From an uncultured Prevotellaceae bacterium (lineage in GTDB: Bacteria > Bacteroidota > Bacteroidia > Bacteroidales > Bacteroidaceae), in the NCBI GenBank assembly GCA_946415365.1, contig CAMKSE010000001.1:1-64000 (forward strand): a stretch of 64,000 bases of DNA, written 5' to 3'. This document shows positions 36,101 through 43,942 of this stretch, piece after piece; positions within the stretch are counted from its first letter, which is position 1; each line of letters opens with the position of its first letter. Below the pieces are notes generated by a model. The model had not been told where the DNA came from, made no database searches, and saw only the letters and a program-made list of their open reading frames with translations. The position numbers and the translations under genes are program-made.

Positions 36101-36624
36101 ATTACTTCCTCCGCAGCTTTCAAGTAATTCTCACTTTCTTCTTCCACTTTAGAATAAGGAATCGTCTTAGCCCCATGATCCTGCAACCATATATGGTTCA
36201 ATGTAAAAGCTATTGAATCTAATGTCTGCTCCCTCTGTTTAGGCTTCAACTCACATTCCCAAACTGTGATGCAATGCCAGCCCATTTCTGCCAGTTTGCG
36301 CTGTTCCTCCTTGTCGCGCTCCTTGTTCCTGCGAATCTTTGCCACCCAGAAATCATGATTCGTTGTTGGTATCTTGCAGCAGACAGAACTCTCCATTGTG
36401 CTTGAATCCACCAGATGTCCATGCCAGAAACATCCATTGATGAAGATGCAAGTGCGATACTTGCGAAGCACCAAGTCCGGATGTCCAGGCAACCGCTTAT
36501 GGTTCAGCCTATAACGGAATCCTCTCCTCCACAGCCCACGACGCACAATCATCTCCGGCTTCGTGTCCTTCGAATGGATCGCCGCCATGTTCTTGTGCCG
36601 TTGTTCTGCAGAGAGTTTATCCAT
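36097..36624 (-). CDS. vsr: Very-short-patch-repair endonuclease
   Basis: 175 aa Vsr-type endonuclease that nicks at T:G mismatches created by deamination of 5-methylcytosine. Motifs are the N-terminal SAEQRHKNMAAIHSKDTKPE, the catalytic Asp in LPGHPDLVLRKYRTCIFINGCFWHGH (first 20 residues include it), and the C-terminal GWHCITVWECELK. A vsr gene usually accompanies an m5C methyltransferase, here 38176-39483, two genes upstream, so it likely protects that methyltransferase's sites. Confidence 0.94.
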   Translation of the reverse strand: MDKLSAEQRHKNMAAIHSKDTKPEMIVRRGLWRRGFRYRLNHKRLPGHPDLVLRKYRTCIFINGCFWHGHLVDSSTMESSVCCKIPTTNHDFWVAKIRRNKERDKEEQRKLAEMGWHCITVWECELKPKQREQTLDSIAFTLNHIWLQDHGAKTIPYSKVEEESENYLKAAEEVI

Positions 36625-36673
36625 GATTATTCCATTTCATCAAAAGTGCTTTTATTCTATGTCTCATATTGCT

Positions 36674-37102
36674 TCATTTTAGGGTTTCTATTAGTTCGTC
36701 TATTGAGCAGCATACGCCACTGAATAGTTTGTACATCAGTTCTGGCTCCTGCTTCTCAGGGATATAGGCAATGGTAGTCCGACCTTTGCCTGCAAACCAA
36801 CCTGCCTCTGTATGAGCACTACGACCGCAAGGCAATACCAGGACACACGTATCACAAGCTTCCATAGCCTCTATGTCGTTCTTAAACTGCCGAACGGCAT
36901 AGGGATGCTGCAACATATCACGATACTGCTGTGGCGACCATTCCATATAGTCCTCGCTCACGCTGCTCCACTTGAATCCTGGATCACCCGATGGTGGATT
37001 ACGGAAGTCATAGACATCATGTCCTGCCTCCCTCAGTTTAGCAACAACCTCTTGAAAATAAACATTGCGCCAGCTGCTGGCTACATATATCTTTCGTTTC
37101 AT
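36674..37102 (-). CDS. Nucleoside 2-deoxyribosyltransferase-like protein
   Basis: 142 aa from the ATG at 37102 (the longer frame starts at TTG inside the -7 box). The opening KRKIYVASSWRNVYFQEVV, a conserved Asp-rich centre (IEAMEACDTCVLVLPCGRSAHTEAGW) and the GRTTIAYIPEKQEPELMY end resemble nucleoside 2-deoxyribosyltransferase-fold proteins. HTEAGWFAGKG suggests the active-site Glu. Whether it acts on nucleosides or senses a nucleotide is unknown. It sits between the Vsr and HNH genes. The promoter puts the start of transcription almost at the ATG. Confidence 0.72.
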   Translation of the reverse strand: MKRKIYVASSWRNVYFQEVVAKLREAGHDVYDFRNPPSGDPGFKWSSVSEDYMEWSPQQYRDMLQHPYAVRQFKNDIEAMEACDTCVLVLPCGRSAHTEAGWFAGKGRTTIAYIPEKQEPELMYKLFSGVCCSIDELIETLK

Positions 37103-37110
37103 AACTGAGG

Positions 37111-37119
37111 GCAAAGATA
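37111..37119 (-). promoter_or_regulatory. -7 box for the deoxyribosyltransferase-like gene
   Basis: TATCTTTGC on the minus strand, ending 8 bp before the ATG at 37102. Confidence 0.6.
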
Positions 37120-37137
37120 CGAATATTTTTTTAAAAA

Positions 37138-37168
37138 GTACACAAATAGTACGGTTCTTTTTGTGTAC
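37138..37168 (-). terminator. Intrinsic terminator after the HNH gene
   Basis: Perfect 9-bp inverted repeat (GTACACAAA at 37138-37146, TTTGTGTAC at 37160-37168) followed on the minus strand by TTTTTAAAAAAAT. It starts 9 bp after the HNH stop codon. Confidence 0.6.
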
Positions 37169-37177
37169 ACATCATAT

Positions 37178-38179
37178 TTACCCTTTGAATACTGTCGAAC
37201 GATGATATTCTAGATAGTTGGCACGAGCATCGTTTATAGGAAGGAACTGGAAGAATTGATTCTCCTTAATGCCGATACGTGCTTTTACCTGACGAGAGAG
37301 CCAGTTGGAGATTGATACACGTTTATCATTGCTGAAGGTGATATAGCCGCGATCAAACAACTTATCATAAAGTGGAGAAAGAATGAAACCGTTGTTGGGA
37401 TCGATACGCTCTACGGCGTCTGAAACCGCCCAAGGCTTGATATGACTGGCTATCAAAAGAGATTCCTCGTTTATCATAGTAATGGGACAGAATGGGCATT
37501 CTTCCAAAAGTTTACGTCGATATTCATCCTGTCCTTCACGACCATAGCGTGGAGTTGGTATCCTTGGTTCAGGGTCTTCTTCACTTACTCTCCAAGGAGA
37601 TTCTTCCGCTTCTTGACGCATATTTGTACCGTAGTTTTCGATAAAAGCCTTACGCTTCTCTATTTCTTCGAAATCTGCAAATAGTTTCAAGTAAAACATG
37701 GGCTGCCCGTTATAGTCGAGGCGCATAGCAGAGATATAGCTGACAAGCGGCAGTGATATTTCGCGTATCAGTTTATATACTTTATCCGACGAATTGACAT
37801 AACCGCGTGGACCTGCTATTTGTGATTGCTCGCGAATCGTGAAATCGACAATGCCTGATGGCAGCGCATTTATTTTCTCCATACGCTCTGACCAAAGCCA
37901 ACGCATTTCATCGCGACCACGATAGTTCTGTGAGGGCGTAAAATATTCAGCTTTAATGGCTTGCATGTATGCCTGTAAGTCCTGACGAAGAATAAAGCAT
38001 GTTGCGGTGAAGCCAATTTCGCCAAAGAACTGCTCCATTTTGTCTCGTGAACCAAAGTAAAGTTTTGCCTCACCGTTTCCGTCACCAATTTTATTCTTTG
38101 GCATAACCCAACTATCGGCGACTGTAATAGGCGTGTCAAAAGTATCTTCGAACGTAAATTTCTCACCCTCAATATTCAT
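37178..38179 (-). CDS. HNH restriction endonuclease
   Basis: 333 aa. The C-terminal third (~230-300) is an HNH nuclease of the type II restriction kind: the zinc-binding Cys pair in CPFCPITMINEES, the catalytic His in LLIASHIKPWAVSD, DPNNGFILSPLYDKLFDRG and ITFSNDKRVSIS. The N-terminal ~220 residues are not recognised and probably give DNA specificity (DEMRWLWSERMEK). ATGA overlap with the upstream m5C methyltransferase strongly suggests they form one restriction-modification system. The recognition site cannot be read from sequence. Confidence 0.85.
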   Translation of the reverse strand: MNIEGEKFTFEDTFDTPITVADSWVMPKNKIGDGNGEAKLYFGSRDKMEQFFGEIGFTATCFILRQDLQAYMQAIKAEYFTPSQNYRGRDEMRWLWSERMEKINALPSGIVDFTIREQSQIAGPRGYVNSSDKVYKLIREISLPLVSYISAMRLDYNGQPMFYLKLFADFEEIEKRKAFIENYGTNMRQEAEESPWRVSEEDPEPRIPTPRYGREGQDEYRRKLLEECPFCPITMINEESLLIASHIKPWAVSDAVERIDPNNGFILSPLYDKLFDRGYITFSNDKRVSISNWLSRQVKARIGIKENQFFQFLPINDARANYLEYHRSTVFKG

Positions 38180-39483
38180 AACCGCTTACCGTATTTTGTG
38201 ATGTCCATCTGCTTTAAAATAGCTATCAGCACATCGACAACAATACTGTTGCCAGCCTGCTGATACATCGAGGTATCGGACACGACAATCTTAAACGTAT
38301 CCTTGAATCCCATTAAACGCAAGCATTCTCGAGGCGTGAGTTTACGAATACGACCTTTGTGTGTCACGTAGTTGTCAACCCCTGCACGATGCATCTTGTG
38401 CATTGAATGAAGTAACGGACGAGCCACGTCAAGGTCTGTCTCTGTTGAAGTTTTGAAGTTCTTCGTTCCACCTGCGAGAACATAGTGAGCGACCTTATCC
38501 GAAAGATAATATTTCTCCTCTACGTCACGAACATCGAAAACAAACTCATCAAAAGCCTCGTCTGTTGGTGTCAGTTCTGAATCAGGATGATACACAAAAT
38601 CGCCATGCCAATTAAACTGCTGATTACGCTTTTGACAGAGTTGTATTTCTCCATTTATCTGCGTGTAAAATTTATCGCGGTTCTTATGACTGGTAACAAA
38701 CTTTACACCCTTTTCTTTTAAGAAGTACTTCGTATCAATGTAGTCTTCCAAAAAGTCGTACATCTTATACTCCAACTCTATTGGTGCAGGAAATTCGAAC
38801 TTTGTTTTCTTCTTAAAGCCAAGACAATAAACACGCTCTCGATGTTGAGGTATTCCGTAGTCACAACTGTTCAAGACGCGGAACTTTACGTCATAGCCCA
38901 GTTCCTCAAATATATCGTGCATCACATGCCATGTTCTGCCCTTGTCATGGTTCAAGAGTCCACGAACGTTTTCAAACAAGAAAACTTTAGGCTGTGTTTC
39001 TTTAACGACACGTGCAAATTCATAAAATAGTGTACCTCGCGCATCCTCAAATCCAAGCCGATGGCCCACCATTGAAAATGCTTGGCAAGGAGCTCCACCA
39101 ATAACAAAGTCGACTTTGCCCTTATAGCGACGAGCATCGAAGTCACGAATATCCGTAAACCAGTCTTCTTCACGGATTTGGTAATTAGCAAAATAGCTTT
39201 GTTTGCACTTAGGTTCAATATCACCTGCAAACATGATTTGGTGCTTCAAACCAAGACGTTGAAAAGCATGTTCAATGGCTCCTATTCCGCTAAAGACAGT
39301 TCCGATTCTTACAATATTCTCAGGTTGCGAAAACGTCAAATCTTTCCACGATTCGCCCTCCGTAATAGGTGTCTGCGGAATCTGTTTCTTATATTCCAAT
39401 GCTAAAGCGCGTTCTTGTACTATGCGCTTTACCTCATCAATTTTCTCTGAAGTCTCGTTAATATCCTTCTCGACCGTTGCCAT
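38176..39483 (-). CDS. DNA (cytosine-5) methyltransferase
   Basis: 435 aa C5 methyltransferase with the motifs in canonical order: I GTVFSGIGAIEHAFQ (~61-75), IV GGAPCQAFSMVG with catalytic Cys ~133, VI VFLFENVRGL (~167), VIII QHRERVYCLGF (~214), the target-recognition region (~260-370), IX RKLTPRECLRLMGF and X QQAGNSIVVDV. A ~45-residue helical N-terminal extension (ETSEKIDEVKRIVQERA) precedes motif I. Together with the overlapping HNH gene and nearby vsr it forms a type II restriction-modification set. Confidence 0.94.
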   Translation of the reverse strand: MATVEKDINETSEKIDEVKRIVQERALALEYKKQIPQTPITEGESWKDLTFSQPENIVRIGTVFSGIGAIEHAFQRLGLKHQIMFAGDIEPKCKQSYFANYQIREEDWFTDIRDFDARRYKGKVDFVIGGAPCQAFSMVGHRLGFEDARGTLFYEFARVVKETQPKVFLFENVRGLLNHDKGRTWHVMHDIFEELGYDVKFRVLNSCDYGIPQHRERVYCLGFKKKTKFEFPAPIELEYKMYDFLEDYIDTKYFLKEKGVKFVTSHKNRDKFYTQINGEIQLCQKRNQQFNWHGDFVYHPDSELTPTDEAFDEFVFDVRDVEEKYYLSDKVAHYVLAGGTKNFKTSTETDLDVARPLLHSMHKMHRAGVDNYVTHKGRIRKLTPRECLRLMGFKDTFKIVVSDTSMYQQAGNSIVVDVLIAILKQMDITKYGKRL

Positions 39484-39500
39484 ATTATCGTTTATGACAC

Positions 39501-39532
39501 AAAAAGCTCCTGCGTTTTCTGAAAAGCGCAGG
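39501..39532 (-). terminator. Terminator-like hairpin in the methyltransferase leader
   Basis: CCTGCG (39509-39514) pairs with CGCAGG (39527-39532), extended by TTTTC/GAAAA, and is followed on the minus strand by AGCTTTTTG, 18 bp before the methyltransferase ATG. It could end the upstream transcript or attenuate the restriction-modification operon. Confidence 0.6.
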
Positions 39533-39541
39533 GGTGGTCAT

Positions 39542-39550
39542 GCTAAGGTA
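39542..39550 (-). promoter_or_regulatory. Possible -7 box of the methyltransferase gene
   Basis: TACCTTAGC on the minus strand, one base off TAnnTTTGC. Transcription from here would begin just before the 39501-39532 hairpin. Confidence 0.45.
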
Positions 39551-39729
39551 CAAACGACTGGAAACGCTGCAGAAAAAGCATAACGAATCCCCTACGCAGT
39601 ATTTCGTGCGAGGTCATTATCTTTTCTGCTTCTGCTTTATTTAGATTTCCAGTTATGTACCTTCAGAAGCGAAATGATTCTCGTATGAACAGTTTGTCAG
39701 TTTCTCTTTATTGCCTTATTCTAATTCTT

Positions 39730-40118
39730 TGTTCTGACAAGCACCCTATGGTCAGATTGTTTAACTCTATTGATAGCTACATACGAAAACGTGGATGCTT
39801 AACATCCGCTTGTCAACAGTTCGAGGTCTTAGGAAACCTATGTAATTAACAAGCAGAGTAAACACCCACGCTGGAAAATATAGTACACCCGTAAAGTGTG
39901 CTAGTGAGGACATGGTTAGCCCTCGCAGCACACTACGGAGAGTATATACTACACCCCGTGGAGTTACCCCAGCATTTGTCTTTGATTACATATTCGGAAG
40001 TTCCTAAGTTTCGAACTGTCAAAAACAAAGCGTCAGTAACGCCTTTCAATATGTAGTGCTCCATCCAGCGGCTCTGCACATCTCAATGTGCTTCCCAGCC
40101 ACGTTGGGCAGATAGCAG
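39730..40118 (-). ncRNA. Candidate structured non-coding RNA, unidentified
   Basis: About 390 nt downstream of a perfect -7 box (40121-40129) with no coding potential on either strand and dense complementarity. Stems: a 16-bp hairpin 39889-39937 (CCGTAaaGTGTGCT with its partner); a long-range stem joining CAGTTCGA and CTTAGGAA blocks at 39814-39836 to their complements at 40000-40018; TACATATT/AATATGTA (39987-40055); GCACAT/ATGTGC (40076-40091); GGATG/CATCC near 39800. The long-range stem and the 39987-40055 stem interlock, so a pseudoknot or switch is implied. Conserved cores of tmRNA, RNase P RNA and SRP RNA were looked for and not seen. It may also be the far 5' leader of the methyltransferase operon. 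The 3' end is a guess. Confidence 0.5.
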
Positions 40119-40120
40119 GG

Positions 40121-40129
40121 GCAAAGGTA
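40121..40129 (-). promoter_or_regulatory. -7 box of the candidate ncRNA
   Basis: TACCTTTGC on the minus strand, a perfect consensus match with no protein gene within 600 bp downstream. Confidence 0.6.
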
Positions 40130-40249
40130 CAAAAAAACGATGAATAAAGTGATAAAGAAATGAAAAAATATAAGTTTCTTTTAGAAAAATGATGGTTTTA
40201 GGCTTTCCGCAGAGCCAATTCAACAAAAAAAGAGTTAAGACACCACGCA

Positions 40250-40273
40250 GCTGCGTAGCTGCGTCACTGCGTT
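40250..40273. repeat. Unpaired octamer triplet
   Basis: Three 8-bp units GCTGCGTA, GCTGCGTC, ACTGCGTT, preceded by ACGCAGCTGCGT, itself a palindrome (40245-40256). The same period as the arms of the two modules downstream, but no inverted partner array was found. Confidence 0.55.
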
Positions 40274-40310
40274 TTCAGGGTATGTACTACCTTAGAAATA
40301 GTTGAAAGCA

Positions 40311-40493
40311 CCTAACAACCTAACAACCTAACACACTCACATTAGGTTTTTGCAATTGTACTGGAAATGTAGACTATATCTTTTATATTTATATATATTA
40401 TAATATATATAAATATAATATATAATCTCTCTTTTTCTTATCTCAATACGAAAATCGTAAAGTGAGGGCGTTAGGTTGTTAGGGTGTTAGGTC
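40311..40493. repeat. Mirror-image module 1: octamer arms around an AT palindrome
   Basis: Left arm of three 8-bp units at 40311-40334 (CCTAACAA, CCTAACAA, CCTAACAC). Centre: a perfect 36-bp all-AT palindrome at 40383-40418. Right arm of three 8-bp units at 40470-40493 (GTTAGGTT, GTTAGGGT, GTTAGGTC), the inverse of the left arm. The arm and core centres agree within one base. Spacers are 48 and 51 bp. Confidence 0.8.
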
Positions 40494-40641
40494 ATTGTCT
40501 TATTGCGCGATAGAGGCAGGTTAATCCAAATGGAGAGGCAGAGAGTTCATTTTGCTCTATCTTTTATACTGTTTTTACATTTTTTTGCTCTGTATTTTAT
40601 TGGAAAGTCTATATTTATTGGTCTTTACAATGGAGTGCACG

Positions 40642-40809
40642 CCGTATCACCGTATCACCGTAACATTTAGTGGATTTCGGATAGGAAAAAATAATCATAT
40701 ATATTTTATATTATATATATAATTACAATTATATATATAATATAATTATAATACCATTTGTTTTTCTCATTTCGAAGATAGCAGATGTTACGGTGATACG
40801 GTGATACGG
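40642..40809. repeat. Mirror-image module 2: octamer arms around an AT palindrome
   Basis: Left arm at 40642-40665 (CCGTATCA, CCGTATCA, CCGTAACA). Centre: AT palindrome at 40706-40745 with a 2-base AC middle. Right arm at 40786-40809 (TGTTACGG, TGATACGG, TGATACGG), the exact inverse. Both spacers are 40 bp and arms and core share one centre (40725.5). Same architecture as module 1 with a different unit sequence. Confidence 0.8.
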
Positions 40810-40898
40810 CGTTATGGTTTGTATGTATCTAAATTTTAACACTTGAAATTTCTATAAAATAATTGGGGGGAACTATTGTTTTGCATCTGAAATTTTCG

Positions 40899-40907
40899 TA
40901 CCTTTGC
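40899..40907 (+). promoter_or_regulatory. -7 box pointing towards the tRNA-Arg gene's antisense strand
   Basis: TACCTTTGC on the plus strand, 7 bp before an ATG at 40915 that opens a Lys/Arg-rich frame (MRTTELARKAQKIIALAKQK). The frame runs into the antisense of the tRNA, so only its first ~45 codons could be meaningful. A small RNA, a leaderless small protein or a gene remnant are all possible. Confidence 0.45.
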
Positions 40908-41071
40908 ACTGTCAATGAGAACGACGGAATTAGCGCGGAAGGCACAGAAAATTATCGCTCTGGCCAAGCAGAAAATTTTCCCTGGGCAGGCCGCAAAAAC
41001 GAAGTCCTATCGGAGGCACGAGACAACAAACCGATGTTTGACTAAAAAATTTACAAATGTGGAATCTCGCG

Positions 41072-41145
<74 letters not shown>

Positions 41146-41167
41146 GACCTTTTTGGTGTTTGCGGCT

Positions 41168-41176
41168 GCAAAGGTA
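41168..41176 (-). promoter_or_regulatory. -7 box of tRNA-Arg
   Basis: TACCTTTGC on the minus strand, 22 bp before the 5' end of the tRNA. Confidence 0.6.
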
Positions 41177-41202
41177 GTGATTTTTGGGGAAATAAAAAAA
41201 TT

Positions 41203-42042
41203 TTAGACGGTAAATCTTACATATGTGCGGTCATCGAACGAGTTATTGCCCTTGATAAAGGCTTTTGTGGCCTTGAATTCTCCAATATTCAGGGGATCGT
41301 TACGCCGCTGTTCATCAAGCAGACGCTCCGTCTCCTCAAGTGTGCCGGCAAGACGAGGATAGCCGTCGCTGGCGAAGACAAGCTCCCACGGACGGAAGTC
41401 GAGCTGGTAAACGGGCACGTACTGCTCGGCAATACGGAAACCGTCGATCACAGCGAAAGTCCTGTTCTGCTGCTTCATCGTCTCCAATAATGGGGCAATG
41501 ACCACCTCGCGGGCAGGATCGTGCTCCAACTGCTGATCGACCGTCATGCCCTCGTTCAAGAGTTCCTGGACTCGTTTCGCCCGCAGTTCTGCCAGTTGTT
41601 GCTCGTAAGGCTTGGGATTGTCGTAGTAGGCGCCGTTGGCCAGACACTGGCAGTCGCCAATCATCCACACCTCGCGGCGCACACGGCTGTAGACGATGGC
41701 GGAGGCCGTGAGTCGCTCCTCAGGATGGTCGAGCAGTCTCTGGATGCAACTCTTGGGTGTGAGTGAGGGTAGGAGGGGATACTGATAGCGGCGGAAGATA
41801 TAGGCTGTGACACCTCGGCAGAAGTCATGGCAGCTGCTGTTGGCAGGCATGCGGCGGATGTATCGGCTGATGAGCTGCATGGCATAGCGGCCGTTGCTCA
41901 TCCAGGGACAATGGCGACGCTTGGTCTTAGAGGTGCTGCCGTCGATGACAGCGACAAAGTCATTTGTGATGACGATTCCGTCCTCGCTTTTCCTTCTTGG
42001 GTTTTTCGGCGTAAGGCTTTGCTCGATGATTTTCATTGTCAT
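41203..42042 (-). CDS. PP2C-like protein, Bacteroidales type
   Basis: 279 aa from the ATG at 42042 (MTMKIIEQ). The longer frame up to 42144 lies fully inside ygiQ and has no family support. The segment IVITNDFVAVIDGSTSKT resembles the first metal-binding motif of PP2C/PPM phosphatases (Asp in VIDGST), and VWMIGDCQCLANG the GDS/GDC motif; LVFASDGYPRLAGT resembles the DG motif. Together these suggest a PP2C fold, with activity unproven. It overlaps the 3' end of ygiQ by 83 bp in another frame, so translational coupling is likely. Confidence 0.75.
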   Translation of the reverse strand: MTMKIIEQSLTPKNPRRKSEDGIVITNDFVAVIDGSTSKTKRRHCPWMSNGRYAMQLISRYIRRMPANSSCHDFCRGVTAYIFRRYQYPLLPSLTPKSCIQRLLDHPEERLTASAIVYSRVRREVWMIGDCQCLANGAYYDNPKPYEQQLAELRAKRVQELLNEGMTVDQQLEHDPAREVVIAPLLETMKQQNRTFAVIDGFRIAEQYVPVYQLDFRPWELVFASDGYPRLAGTLEETERLLDEQRRNDPLNIGEFKATKAFIKGNNSFDDRTYVRFTV

Positions 42043-43939
42043 ACAGTTTCGGTATAAGGTCCGGCCGTCCCATGCGGCGGAGGCTCTGTTCGATGCCGCG
42101 GCGCTCCTCAGGCTTATACCAGAAGAAGTACTGACGCTGGGCAAGTTTCTCCTTCTGCGACTTGGCGCTGAATACGGGTTCCAGCGTATAGGGGTCGTAG
42201 CCTGTATACCAGGTCTCAGTAGCGTTGGTCATCGGCGTCGGCGTGAAGTCCTGTACCTGCTCCAGATGGAAGTCGAGACCCTTGGTGATGACGGCCAGCT
42301 CGGCCATGTCCTCCTCGTGGCAGCCAGGGTGGGAGGAGATGAAGTAGGGGATGATCTGCTGGTGGAGGTTCTCCTCGCGGTTGATGCGGTCGAACTCGCG
42401 CTTGAAGTCGTAGAACTGCTGGAAGGACGGCTTGCGCATGAGGTAGAGCACGCGGTCACTGGTGTGCTCAGGCGCCACCTTCAGTCGTCCGCTCACATGA
42501 CGGGTGATGAGTTCCCGCGTGTATTCCTTGGCAGAACGGTTGGCCTCCTCGTCTTTGCTACGATACAGGAGCAGGTCGTAGCGCACGCCGCTGCCTATAA
42601 AACTGCGCTTGATACCTGGCAGGGCGTCTACGGCGTGGTAGATGTCGAGCAGCCGGCGGTGGTTGGTGTCGAGGTTCGGACAGATTTGCGGATGGATACA
42701 ACTGGGGCGCTTACATTTCTCACAGGCATTGAGGTTGCGGCCGTGCATGCCATACATATTGGCCGAAGGACCGCCGAGGTCAGAGAGGTAGCCTTTGAAG
42801 TCGGGCATCTCTATTACCTGACGAACCTCCTTCAGTATGCTCTCTTTCGAGCGACAGGCGATGAACTTGCCCTGATGGGCAGAGATCGTGCAGAAGGCGC
42901 AGCCGCCGAAGCATCCGCGATGGATGTTCACACTGTGCTTGATCATGTCGTAGGCAGGGATGCGCTTACCTTTGTACTTCGGATGCGGCTGACGCGTGTA
43001 TGGAAGGTCGAAGGACGCGTCGAGCTCTTCGGTGGTCATCGGAGGATAAGGCGGGTTAACGACCACATAACGACCGCCCACGGCCTGGAGCAGACGCTTG
43101 GCGTGCATCATGTTCGACTGCTCCTCGATATGACGGAAGTTCTCGGCCTGGGCGCGTTTGTTGCGCAGACACTCTTCGTGGCTGTGAAGCACAATGTCTT
43201 TGTCGGTGGGCTGGATGCCTGTGGAGAGATAGACGGTCTGCGGGAGGTCTCTGATGTCGCTGATGGCCTCTCCCTCGCTAAGTCGGCGAGCGAGTTCGAT
43301 CGTAGGTTTCTCACCCATGCCGTAGGTGATCATGTCGGCACCTGAGTCGAGGAGGATGCAAGGCCGGAGGCTGTCCTGCCAGTAGTCATAGTGGGTCAGG
43401 CGGCGCAGCGAGGCCTCGATGCCTCCGAGCACCACAGGGACATCTGGGAACAGTTGCTTGAGGATTTTCGTGTAGACAATGGTGGGGTATTCCGGACGCA
43501 TGTCGTGACGGCCGTCTGGGCTGTAGGCATCTTCGGAACGCAGGCGGCGGTTGGCGGTGTACTTGTTCACCATGGAGTCCATGCAGCCTGGTGATATGCC
43601 GAAGAACAGTCGCGGACGCCCCAGCTTCTTGAAGTCGCGGAAGTCGCCGTGCCAGTCAGGCTGAGGGACGATGGCCACACGATAGCCTGCGGCCTCAAGC
43701 ACGCGTCCGATGACAGCTGCCCCAAACGACGGATGGTCGACATAGGCGTCGCCAGAGAAGAGGATGATATCCAGTTCATCCCATCCCCTGAGTTCCAATT
43801 CCTTTTTCGTGGTCGGCAGAAAGTCAGTTAATTTACTTTGAACTTTGAACTTTGAACTTTGAACATTATGATTACCTTGGGGGCGGTTTGTCTCTTCGGC
43901 ATCCGCTCTCATTGGTTTATTGTCTTTAGAAGTATTCAT
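41960..43939 (-). CDS. YgiQ family radical SAM protein
   Basis: 659 aa. The N-terminal part resembles a B12-binding-like fold (LDIILFSGDAYVDHPSFGAA); the radical SAM cluster motif is GCFGGCAFCTISAHQGKF (CxxxCxxC, ~residue 340), and the C-terminal part is the YgiQ-specific DUF3362. The reaction is unknown. The ATG at 43939 is chosen because the longer frame starts at TTG within a 7-bp repeat array. A second repeat array (43835-43862) encodes the VQSSKFKVQSK stretch near the N-terminus, which other YgiQ proteins would not be expected to have. Confidence 0.92.
   Translation of the reverse strand: MNTSKDNKPMRADAEETNRPQGNHNVQSSKFKVQSKLTDFLPTTKKELELRGWDELDIILFSGDAYVDHPSFGAAVIGRVLEAAGYRVAIVPQPDWHGDFRDFKKLGRPRLFFGISPGCMDSMVNKYTANRRLRSEDAYSPDGRHDMRPEYPTIVYTKILKQLFPDVPVVLGGIEASLRRLTHYDYWQDSLRPCILLDSGADMITYGMGEKPTIELARRLSEGEAISDIRDLPQTVYLSTGIQPTDKDIVLHSHEECLRNKRAQAENFRHIEEQSNMMHAKRLLQAVGGRYVVVNPPYPPMTTEELDASFDLPYTRQPHPKYKGKRIPAYDMIKHSVNIHRGCFGGCAFCTISAHQGKFIACRSKESILKEVRQVIEMPDFKGYLSDLGGPSANMYGMHGRNLNACEKCKRPSCIHPQICPNLDTNHRRLLDIYHAVDALPGIKRSFIGSGVRYDLLLYRSKDEEANRSAKEYTRELITRHVSGRLKVAPEHTSDRVLYLMRKPSFQQFYDFKREFDRINREENLHQQIIPYFISSHPGCHEEDMAELAVITKGLDFHLEQVQDFTPTPMTNATETWYTGYDPYTLEPVFSAKSQKEKLAQRQYFFWYKPEERRGIEQSLRRMGRPDLIPKLYDNENHRAKPYAEKPKKEKRGRNRHHK
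43835..43862. repeat. Heptamer tandem array in ygiQ
   Basis: Four perfect ACTTTGA units on the plus strand, in frame, encoding SSKFKVQSK on the minus strand. Confidence 0.75.
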
Positions 43940-43942
43940 AAA

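Noticed and set aside
39730..40118. tmRNA, RNase P RNA or SRP RNA
   Set aside because: The conserved 5' and 3' tRNA-like ends and tag frame of tmRNA, the RNase P core and the SRP tetraloop region are not present by eye.
40250..40809. CRISPR array
   Set aside because: The repeated units are 8 bp and contiguous, with no spacers, and there are no cas genes.
39484..41071. Insertion sequence or integrase next to tRNA-Arg
   Set aside because: No transposase or integrase reading frame is present, and no direct repeat of the tRNA 3' end was seen within the window.
41960..42144. Longer PP2C-like protein starting at 42144
   Set aside because: The extra 34 residues lie in another frame of ygiQ and look like composition-driven Ser/Ala/Arg sequence.
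41894..43345. 483-aa plus-strand ORF
   Set aside because: Antisense of ygiQ, which has full family support and the radical SAM motif; the ORF has no recognisable domain.
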